From: Acidimicrobiaceae bacterium
Lineage (GTDB): Bacteria; Actinomycetota; Acidimicrobiia; Acidimicrobiales; Ilumatobacteraceae
Assembly: GCA_947486675.1 (NCBI GenBank)
Contig: CANKUF010000003.1
Coordinates: forward strand, 1-14,355
Length of the DNA stretch: 14,355 bases
Reading direction: 5' to 3'
Shown here: piece by piece, positions 1-6,016 of the stretch
Numbering within the stretch: the stretch's first letter is position 1
How the letters are laid out: each line of letters begins with the position of its first letter
Position numbers and translations under genes: made by a program
Notes under the pieces: generated by a model
Database searches by the model: none
Told to the model about the DNA's origin: nothing
The model's input: only the letters and a program-made list of their open reading frames with translations

Positions 1-250
1 TGAAGTCTGCAACAGTGATTGGCGAACCATCTTCCCACACTGCTTCTGGAGCAATGTCGTAAGTAATGGTCATACCAGCTGTTGTTGATTCTGGTTTTGC
101 GTAGTCGTAGGTACGTGTTGCACAAGCATCAAGGCTTGTGAACGCTGCACCTTCGTTGCTTTCACTGCTGCTACCACCGCAAGCTGCCACTACTAGTGAC
201 AACGCTGCGAAACCAGCAACAACTCCAGCGAGTTTGTTGGTTTTCTTCAC
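1..250 (-). CDS. ABC transporter solute-binding lipoprotein, family 5-like (N-terminal part)
   Basis: The first 83 codons of a gene that runs off the left edge. It starts with GTG and has a strong GGGGAGG ribosome-binding site upstream. Residues 1-24 are a textbook lipoprotein signal: KK near the N-terminus, a hydrophobic stretch to about residue 22, then the lipobox VAAC with the acylated Cys at 24, followed by a Gly/Ser linker. Residues 71-83 (VWEDGSPITVADF) match the W-x-DG-x-P-x-T-x-x-D signature of oligopeptide/nickel-type (SBP_bac_5) binding proteins. The mature protein would be tethered to the outer face of the membrane and deliver a peptide or other small ligand to a permease; the ligand cannot be told from this piece. 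The signature comes only about 50 residues after the lipobox, earlier than usual. The gene is separated from tpiA by 100 nt and probably has its own promoter. Family call fairly sure; substrate unknown. Confidence 0.8.
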   Translation of the reverse strand, partial: MKKTNKLAGVVAGFAALSLVVAACGGSSSESNEGAAFTSLDACATRTYDYAKPESTTAGMTITYDIAPEAVWEDGSPITVADF

Positions 251-255
251 TCTCG

Positions 256-263
256 ACCTCCCC
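256..263 (-). promoter_or_regulatory. Shine-Dalgarno site of the solute-binding lipoprotein gene
   Basis: On the minus strand this reads GGGGAGGT, ending 5 nt before the GTG start at 250. It is the strongest ribosome-binding site in the window and fixes the GTG start. Confidence 0.8.
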
Positions 264-273
264 GTCGATTAGG

Positions 274-294
274 TGGGTATTAACCCAATTGGGT
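274..294. promoter_or_regulatory. Cluster of TGGGT/ACCCA inverted half-sites (possible operator)
   Basis: Three alternating half-sites lie within 21 bp: TGGGT at 274-278, ACCCA at 283-287 and TGGGT at 290-294. The last two form a perfect 12-bp palindrome, ACCCAATTGGGT (283-294). The first two form a second inverted repeat with a 4-nt ATTA spacer. The cluster is 24-44 nt upstream of the solute-binding protein start, where a repressor site would be expected. No regulator is encoded in the window, and I do not recognise the motif as a known operator. It could also act as RNA structure in the 5' leader. Confidence 0.45.
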
Positions 295-313
295 CGGGAC
301 ACGGAGCCCCGAC
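293..313 (-). other. 6-bp GC-rich stem-loop downstream of tpiA
   Basis: GTCGGG (293-298) and CCCGAC (308-313) are perfectly complementary around a 9-nt loop, 38 nt after the tpiA stop. On the minus strand it is not followed by a run of T, so it is at best a weak intrinsic terminator. It abuts the half-site cluster and may instead be part of the leader of the next gene. The rest of the 251-350 gap shows no ORF and no promoter I would defend. Confidence 0.35.
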
Positions 314-350
314 ATGTGTGGTAAAGGCTACTAGCGACCGAGGAATACAA

Positions 351-1139
351 CTAACGAGATCGGTATTGCACGATCCGTGCAAACTCGGCAGGGTCAAGGG
401 ATGCCCCACCCACCAAAGCCCCATCAATGTCGGGCTGGGCCATAATCTCGGCAATATTGGCAGCCTTTACGCTTCCGCCATATTGCAGGCGAACAGCACT
501 TGAAGCTTTTTCACCAGATACCTCTTGTACCTGGGCTCGGATGGCACCGATAACTGCCTGGGCATCGCCAGCAGACGCCGTCCTGCCTGTGCCAATGGCC
601 CAAATGGGTTCATAAGCAATGACCATGTTGCAAACCTGATCTACAGATCGACCAACAAGGGCAGCACGAACTTGACCCATTACTTTTTCGGTGGTCTTCC
701 CCGCTTCACGCTCTTCAAGCGTTTCACCGACGCACACGATCGGGTACATATTTAACTTTTGCACGGTGGTGATCTTCTTAGATACATCGGCATCGGTCTC
801 ACCAAAAATCTCGCGCCGTTCACTATGTCCAACGATGACGTACTGAACGCCAAGCTTGGCAAGAAATGCGGCAGCAACTTCGCCGGTGAATGCACCCTTT
901 TCTTCCCAGTGGCAATTTTGTGCACCCAGATGAATGCGCATTTCATCTGCATCAATCAACGTCTGCACGCTGCGAATATCGGTAAACGGCGGATGCACCG
1001 AAACGTCAACTGCACTGAAATCATCTTTAGTAAGCAGGTAAGCAAGTTTCTGCAAACTCTGAATTGCCTCAAAGTGATTGTTGTGCATCTTCCAGTTTCC
1101 GCTGATCAGCGGTTTACGGTAGATCGTGCTATCTGGCAT
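351..1139 (-). CDS. tpiA: Triosephosphate isomerase
   Basis: Interconverts dihydroxyacetone phosphate and glyceraldehyde 3-phosphate in cytoplasmic glycolysis and gluconeogenesis. The 262-residue protein is slightly longer than the usual ~250. It has the full catalytic set: Asn15 and Lys17 in SGNWKMH, His105 in VGHSERREIFGE, and Glu177 in AYEPIWAIGTG. The phosphate-binding YGGSV (220-224) and a C-terminal GALVGGASLDP segment are also present. The frame is open 14 codons further upstream, but the ATG at 1139 is preferred because AGGAG lies 6 nt before it and the protein then begins MPDSTIYRKPLISGNWKM. This start overlaps the last 11 nt of pgk, including its TAG stop, so translation is probably coupled. 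It is the last gene of the gap-pgk-tpiA run; the secG gene often found next is absent. Identification is certain. Confidence 0.98.
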   Translation of the reverse strand: MPDSTIYRKPLISGNWKMHNNHFEAIQSLQKLAYLLTKDDFSAVDVSVHPPFTDIRSVQTLIDADEMRIHLGAQNCHWEEKGAFTGEVAAAFLAKLGVQYVIVGHSERREIFGETDADVSKKITTVQKLNMYPIVCVGETLEEREAGKTTEKVMGQVRAALVGRSVDQVCNMVIAYEPIWAIGTGRTASAGDAQAVIGAIRAQVQEVSGEKASSAVRLQYGGSVKAANIAEIMAQPDIDGALVGGASLDPAEFARIVQYRSR

Positions 1140-2244
1140 TTGGTGCTCCTCGCAATGCGGCAAGACCAGGAAGGTCGCCAAGTTCTAAAAATTCAAGTGA
1201 TGCTCCGCCACCAGTTGACACATGGTCAACTTCGTCATCAAGTTTGAATTGAGCAAGCGCAGCAGCAGAATCTCCCCCACCAACAACGGTGAAGGCTTTT
1301 GTGTCGGCAACTGCTTGAGCAACGGTTTTTGTTCCCGAAGCAAACCGTGGGTCTTCAAACATTCCCATCGGTCCATTCCAAAACACTGATCGCGCATCCA
1401 TGATGATGTCGGTAAATGCAGCAGCAGATCCTGGACCAATGTCTAAACCCTTTGCCCCAGATGGCAATCGAATACCAAATGTTTGATACACACCTTGTGC
1501 GTCGAGGCCAATGAGGTCTTCGGGAAGGTGAATCGGTACTGGCCCAGCTAAAAGCTTCTTGCACGTTTCAATTTGATCTTGTTCGCAAATGGAGTCTCCA
1601 ACCGGATACCCCTGCGCCGCAAGGAATGTGAAGCACATTCCGCCACCGATTATGAAAGCATCAACGCGCTCTTGGAGGGCCTCAATAACACCAATTTTGT
1701 CGCTCACTTTTGCACCGCCGAGTACGGCCACAAACGGACGCTTTGGCTTCTCTCGTAAATCGCCCAACACATCAACCTCGCGCTGCAACAATCTTCCGGC
1801 TGCCGACGGCAATGTGAGCGATGGTCCAACAATGGAAGCGTGCGAACGGTGCGCCGCTCCAAAGGCATCGTCAACATACATATCGATTCCGTTGATCAGC
1901 TGGCTTACAAAAGCGGGGTCATTGCCTTCTTCGCCCGGATTGAACCTGAGGTTCTCGAGTAGTTCTACTCCTGGAGCCAACTCCGCAAGACGCGCACGCA
2001 CGGGGGCCATGGAGTACTTCACATTTGGTGAACCTTTTGGGCGACCTAAATGACTTGCACACACAACATGTGCACCGCGACTAGTCAGGTATTCAATGGT
2101 CGGCAATGCGGCGCGAATACGAAAATCGTCGGTGATGATGCGCGCATCATCAGGGCCCTCCATTGGCACGTTGAAATCCGTACGAACGAGAACTCGCTTG
2201 CCTGAAACATCGCCAAGGTCTTCTAACGATGGAACCCGAGACAT
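1129..2244 (-). CDS. pgk: Phosphoglycerate kinase, short form
   Basis: Transfers the acyl phosphate of 1,3-bisphosphoglycerate to ADP, giving ATP and 3-phosphoglycerate in cytoplasmic glycolysis. All family landmarks are present in order: RVLVRTDFNVP (17-27), HLGRP (65-69), ENLRF (97-101), DDAFGAAHRSHAS (125-137), VLGGAKVSDKI (174-184), GGGMCFTFL (200-208), WNGPMGMFE (289-297), GGGDSAA (322-328) and STGGGASLEFLE (343-354). At 371 residues it is about 20-25 shorter than typical bacterial enzymes. The loss lies between HLGRP and ENLRF, where only 27 residues remain instead of about 50. The active-site motifs on either side are intact, so the enzyme should work. The ATG at 2244 is 8 nt after the gap stop and has no clear Shine-Dalgarno site, suggesting reinitiation. 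The 3' end overlaps tpiA by 11 nt. Confidence 0.98.
   Translation of the reverse strand: MSRVPSLEDLGDVSGKRVLVRTDFNVPMEGPDDARIITDDFRIRAALPTIEYLTSRGAHVVCASHLGRPKGSPNVKYSMAPVRARLAELAPGVELLENLRFNPGEEGNDPAFVSQLINGIDMYVDDAFGAAHRSHASIVGPSLTLPSAAGRLLQREVDVLGDLREKPKRPFVAVLGGAKVSDKIGVIEALQERVDAFIIGGGMCFTFLAAQGYPVGDSICEQDQIETCKKLLAGPVPIHLPEDLIGLDAQGVYQTFGIRLPSGAKGLDIGPGSAAAFTDIIMDARSVFWNGPMGMFEDPRFASGTKTVAQAVADTKAFTVVGGGDSAAALAQFKLDDEVDHVSTGGGASLEFLELGDLPGLAALRGAPNAR
1146..1150 (-). promoter_or_regulatory. Shine-Dalgarno site of tpiA inside pgk
   Basis: AGGAG on the minus strand, 6 nt before the ATG at 1139 and lying inside the last codons of pgk. It decides between this ATG and the longer open frame. 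Confidence 0.75.
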
Positions 2245-2252
2245 GAATGCGG

Positions 2253-3266
2253 TTACTTTGATGAACCAATGTGTTTGGTCAGGTCAACGAGGCGATTTGA
2301 ATAGCCCCACTCGTTGTCATACCAACCAAGAATCTTCACAAGATTGCCCATAGTCATGGTGAGATCACTATCAAACACACATGAGTGCGGATTAGTGACA
2401 ACGTCACTTGAAACGATCGGAGCGTCTGTGTACTCGAGTACACCCTTCAACGGACCATCAGCAGCTTTTTTGAATGCCGCATTGATCTCTTCCTTCGACG
2501 GACTTGCCTTGAGCACAGCAACAAAGTCGGTGATGGAACCAGTTGGAACCGGAACACGCAACGAAGTTCCGTCCAACTTTCCTTTCATAGCTTCAAGAAC
2601 AAGGCTTGTCGCTCTTGCTGCACCAGTTCCGGTTGGAATGATGTTGATTGCCGCGCCACGCGCACGACGCAGATCGCTATGTGGTCCATCTACTAATTGC
2701 TGATCACCCGTGTAGGCATGAATTGTTGTCATCAAACCTTTTTCCACTCCAAAGGCATCATCAAGCACCTTCACCATCGGAACGAAGCAGTTGGTTGTGC
2801 AACTTGCGTTGGACACAACCTTGTGCTTGCTGCGATCGAAATCCTGATGATTGACTCCAAACACGAATGTCGCATCTGCACCGGTAGAAGGCGCAGAAAC
2901 AATGACAATGGGCGCGCCAGCATCTAAATGGGCTGCTGCCTTGTCGCGGTCGGTGAAAAACCCTGTCGATTCAATAACGACATCAACTCCGAGCGCCGCC
3001 CACGGAAGATCCTTCGGGTCGCGATGCTGCAACACCTTGAGCACCTTGCCATCAATGGAGATGCCGTCGTCAACTGCCTTAATGTCATTTGGCAACACGC
3101 CAAGCACCGAGTCGTATTTCAACAAGTGCGCCATTGTCTTGATGTTGCCGAGATCATTGACCGCGACAATCTCAATAGGTGCATTTGCTGCTTGTACTGC
3201 ACGGAAGAAGTTACGTCCGATGCGACCGAAACCGTTGATACCTACGCGAATTGGAGTGTTTGCCAT
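2253..3266 (-). CDS. gap: Glyceraldehyde-3-phosphate dehydrogenase, NAD-type
   Basis: Oxidises and phosphorylates glyceraldehyde 3-phosphate to 1,3-bisphosphoglycerate, passing electrons to NAD. The 337-residue protein opens with the Rossmann motif VGINGFGRIGRN (8-19). It carries Asp38 in VNDLGN, the position typical of NAD-preferring enzymes. The catalytic Cys156 is in SNASCTTNC and His183 in TIHAYTGDQ. Later landmarks include DLRRARGAA (198-206), RVPVPTGS (237-244) and WYDNEWGYSNR (315-325). The frame is open back to a TTG at 3284 and contains another ATG at 3278. I chose the ATG at 3266 because it gives the standard GAPDH N-terminus, but neither start has a recognisable Shine-Dalgarno site, so four extra residues are possible. 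It lies 26 nt after rapZ and 8 nt before pgk. The cofactor call is from sequence only. Confidence 0.97.
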   Translation of the reverse strand: MANTPIRVGINGFGRIGRNFFRAVQAANAPIEIVAVNDLGNIKTMAHLLKYDSVLGVLPNDIKAVDDGISIDGKVLKVLQHRDPKDLPWAALGVDVVIESTGFFTDRDKAAAHLDAGAPIVIVSAPSTGADATFVFGVNHQDFDRSKHKVVSNASCTTNCFVPMVKVLDDAFGVEKGLMTTIHAYTGDQQLVDGPHSDLRRARGAAINIIPTGTGAARATSLVLEAMKGKLDGTSLRVPVPTGSITDFVAVLKASPSKEEINAAFKKAADGPLKGVLEYTDAPIVSSDVVTNPHSCVFDSDLTMTMGNLVKILGWYDNEWGYSNRLVDLTKHIGSSK

Positions 3267-3292
3267 AGAGGCAGACATTAGCAACCGAGCGA

Positions 3293-4144
3293 CTAGCGCG
3301 CGATATCTCGGTGAATTACCCGCGGATGATGCCCCAATTGAACGAACTTCCGTCCAATTTCTTCAGCAATAGCTACCGACCGGTGACGACCACCAGTGCA
3401 ACCGATGGCAACCGTCAAATAGCTTTTGCCCTCAGCGCGATATGCGGGAAGCAGCATTCCAAACAGGGCGTCAATCTTTTCCACAAACTCGATCGCCAAA
3501 GGTTGTTGCAACACGAAATCGGCAACAGGTTGATCTAATCCACTCAGCGGTCGCAGCGCTTCGTCCCAATGGGGGTTCGGCAAAAAGCGAACGTCGAACA
3601 CCAAATCAACGTCGAGTGGAATTCCGTGCTTGTAACCGAAGGATTCAACAGAAAGTTGCATGACATCTTTGCCACCGACCGGAGCGAACAGACCGTGAAT
3701 CTGAGCCTTCAGTTGATGCACATTGAGAGATGTTGTATCAATGACCAAATCGGCTGATCCCTTAACCAGCTCAAGCATGGACCGCTCTTTAAGAATTGCT
3801 TCTTCAACACTGGTCGTAGCGCTACTGAGCGGATGCTTGCGACGAGTTGTTCCGTAACGCTTCACTAATTCGGCAGTTGATGCATCCAAGTACAAAATAC
3901 GCACACGGTGCCCTGCTTCGCGCAGGTTTGCAACCACATCAATTGCATTCGTTTGATTGGAAGGTGTTCCAAGCACAAGCGCAAGTTGTAGATCATCTGC
4001 CCCATTTTCTGCAAGTTCCACGACTTTGTCGACGAGCGAGATCGGCATGTTGTCAACAACGAACCAACCAAGGTCTTCCATGTCATCTGCAGCCTGAGAA
4101 CGACCAGCGCCAGACAACCCAACGATGAGCAGAATATCGGCCAC
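3293..4144 (-). CDS. rapZ: RapZ-family nucleotide-binding protein (YvcJ/RapZ)
   Basis: A 283-residue member of the RapZ/YvcJ family. In E. coli RapZ senses glucosamine-6-phosphate and guides RNase E to the sRNA GlmZ; in Gram-positives its role is less clear, with links to nucleotide binding and cell-envelope metabolism. The P-loop GLSGAGRS (9-16) has Arg in place of the usual Walker A Lys, which I recall as common in actinobacterial members. Other marks are VVDNMP (29-34), RRKHPL (101-106), SFGYKHGIP (168-176), DVRFLPNP (184-191) and the C-terminal GCTGGRHRS (248-256), which in the E. coli protein lies in the sugar-phosphate-binding domain. The GTG start is in the same frame as uvrC: after the uvrC TAA only three sense codons precede it, and there is no good ribosome-binding site, so reinitiation is likely. 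Its usual partners yvcK and whiA do not follow. Confidence 0.93.
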   Translation of the reverse strand: MADILLIVGLSGAGRSQAADDMEDLGWFVVDNMPISLVDKVVELAENGADDLQLALVLGTPSNQTNAIDVVANLREAGHRVRILYLDASTAELVKRYGTTRRKHPLSSATTSVEEAILKERSMLELVKGSADLVIDTTSLNVHQLKAQIHGLFAPVGGKDVMQLSVESFGYKHGIPLDVDLVFDVRFLPNPHWDEALRPLSGLDQPVADFVLQQPLAIEFVEKIDALFGMLLPAYRAEGKSYLTVAIGCTGGRHRSVAIAEEIGRKFVQLGHHPRVIHRDIAR

Positions 4145-4153
4145 AAGAAAAGG

Positions 4154-6013
4154 TTACCCGTGTATGTGTTTGAAGATGTCGCGGGCTACGGGCTCGGGAA
4201 GCCAGCCAAGTGACAACAAATTGTCAAGCGATGCCTTCTTTACGGCAGCAACGGTACCAAAGTGTGCGACAAGCTTCTTCTTGCGAGCTTCGCCTAATCC
4301 GGGTATTCCATCTAATGCACCCTTTGTCATCCTCTTTCCACGCAACTCACGATGGAAGGAGTTAGCAAACCTATGCGCCTCATCGCGTATCACTTGCAAC
4401 ATGAACAATGCGTCGCTCCCGCGTGGAACATCGACCGCATCTTGCTTATGGGGAATGAACACTTCTTCAAGTCGTTTTGCCAATGATGCGACGGGAATCT
4501 CATGCTCTAAGCCAAGTTCGCTAATCACTTCCATTGCCACCCCGAGCTGACCTTTACCCCCGTCAACAAGAATAAGTTGTGGTGGATATGCAAACTTTCC
4601 TGGTCGTTCACCTCTTTGTTCAACTGGCATGTCGCGTTCTGCGATATACGCAGAGAGCCTTCGAGTCAGAACTTCCTTCATCGCCGCATAGTCATCATTT
4701 CCAGGCACATCTTTGATCTTGAACTTGCGATATTCACGCTTCATCGGCAAACCATCTTCAAGGACAACCATGCTTCCCACATAGTCAGTTCCTTGGAGGT
4801 GAGCCATGTCGTAACACTCAATACGCAGCGGAGCCTCTGGCAAATTCAGCAAGTCCTGTAATTCGGTTAGCGCACGACTACGACTGTTGTGATCTGATGC
4901 ACGCTTCATACGATGGCGTGTGAATTCATCTGTTGCGTTTTTTACAACCGTTGCCAGCAATTCTCTTTTATCACCACGAGACGGCACTCGAATTTCAACC
5001 TTGGTACCGCGTTCCTTCTCTAACCATTGCTCCATTGCGTGCAAACTCTCGGGAGCCTGAGACACCAACACTTCCTTTGGTACACCCAATGGCGGTGAGT
5101 CACCGTAAATGCTTTCGAGGATGCGATCCATCAATTGACCGGAAGTCACGTCTTCAACCTTGTCGAGAATGAATCCGTTTCGACCCATCACTCGCCCGCG
5201 GCGAACATAAAACACTTGTACCGAAGCTTCAAATTCATCGTCGGCTATACCGATGACATCGATGTTCTCCGACTGGTCGCCAACCATTTGTTGGCGTTCA
5301 AGCGCTTTGTGAATGTGCGTAAGGCGGTCTCTGAATACCGCTGCACGTTCAAAATCCTGTTTACTTGAGGCTTCCTTCATCTCCAGTTCGATTTTGTCGA
5401 CAATCTCATCAGAATCGCCGTTCAAAAATCGCTGTAGATCGTGCACATATTTCGAATATTGCTGGGCCTCAACATTTCCCACACATGGACCACTGCACTT
5501 TTCAATATGAAATAGCAAACATGGTCGTCCAAGTCGATTGTGTTGTTTGAACACTCCGTTCGAACACGTACGAACTGGAAACGTTCGCAGTACAAGCTCA
5601 AGGGTGTCCCGAATGACCCACGCATTGACATACGGACCGAAATATTTCGTTCCCTTTCGGCGCCTACCGCGCATCACCATTGCTCGAGGCCACTCTTCGT
5701 CAAGTGTGATTGCCAGAAACGGGTAACTCTTGTCGTCTCGGAGACGAATGTTAAACCTCGGACGATGCTCCTTGATCAGGTTGTATTCCAGAATCAGGGC
5801 TTCAACTTCGTTGCGAACTTCGATCCATTCAACCGTTGTTGCAACTGACATCATTTTTGCCGTGCGCGGATGCAGCGTTTGTGGATCAGCGAAATAGCTG
5901 CCCACACGTGAGCGCAGGTTTACTGCTTTGCCAACATAAATAACACCGCCTTGTTCATCCTTGAATTGATACGAACCAGGCGTATCTGGGATGGGTATCG
6001 ACGGTCGTTGCAC
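4154..6013 (-). CDS. uvrC: UvrABC excinuclease subunit C
   Basis: The nuclease that cuts on both sides of a DNA lesion marked by UvrB in nucleotide excision repair. At 619 residues it is full length. Domains in order: a GIY-YIG nuclease (about 12-90, with PGSYQF, IYVGKAVNLRSRV and NEVEALILEYNLIKE) for the 3' cut; four cysteines C150, C165, C173 and C177, matching the cluster reported to hold a 4Fe-4S centre in E. coli UvrC; a UVR motif (about 204-236) that pairs with UvrB; an RNase H-like nuclease for the 5' cut (ECYDMAHLQG at 399-408, ILVDGGKGQL at 481-490, and His547 in RDEAHRFA); and a tandem helix-hairpin-helix end (about 566-616). The start is GTG, 3 nt after the uvrA stop, with only a weak upstream AGG. 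The tight fit to uvrA implies co-expression with the rest of the excinuclease. Confidence 0.98.
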   Translation of the reverse strand: MQRPSIPIPDTPGSYQFKDEQGGVIYVGKAVNLRSRVGSYFADPQTLHPRTAKMMSVATTVEWIEVRNEVEALILEYNLIKEHRPRFNIRLRDDKSYPFLAITLDEEWPRAMVMRGRRRKGTKYFGPYVNAWVIRDTLELVLRTFPVRTCSNGVFKQHNRLGRPCLLFHIEKCSGPCVGNVEAQQYSKYVHDLQRFLNGDSDEIVDKIELEMKEASSKQDFERAAVFRDRLTHIHKALERQQMVGDQSENIDVIGIADDEFEASVQVFYVRRGRVMGRNGFILDKVEDVTSGQLMDRILESIYGDSPPLGVPKEVLVSQAPESLHAMEQWLEKERGTKVEIRVPSRGDKRELLATVVKNATDEFTRHRMKRASDHNSRSRALTELQDLLNLPEAPLRIECYDMAHLQGTDYVGSMVVLEDGLPMKREYRKFKIKDVPGNDDYAAMKEVLTRRLSAYIAERDMPVEQRGERPGKFAYPPQLILVDGGKGQLGVAMEVISELGLEHEIPVASLAKRLEEVFIPHKQDAVDVPRGSDALFMLQVIRDEAHRFANSFHRELRGKRMTKGALDGIPGLGEARKKKLVAHFGTVAAVKKASLDNLLSLGWLPEPVARDIFKHIHG

Positions 6014-6016
6014 TGC

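Noticed and set aside
759..1247. 162-codon plus-strand open frame opposite tpiA and the end of pgk
   Set aside because: Antisense to two certain genes with intact active sites; no start signal.
3267..3284. Longer N-terminus of Gap from TTG 3284 or ATG 3278
   Set aside because: The ATG at 3266 gives the standard GAPDH N-terminus; since no start has a clear ribosome-binding site this is a preference, not proof.
2851..3372. 173-codon open frame on the plus strand opposite gap and the end of rapZ
   Set aside because: It is antisense to certain genes, has no ribosome-binding site or family motif that I can see, and its composition is that of a mirrored coding strand.
5558..5575. GTTCG-N8-CGAAC inverted repeat resembling a LexA box
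   Set aside because: The spacing differs from the GAAC-N4-GTTC actinobacterial SOS box and it lies deep inside uvrC, not before a start; probably chance codon use.
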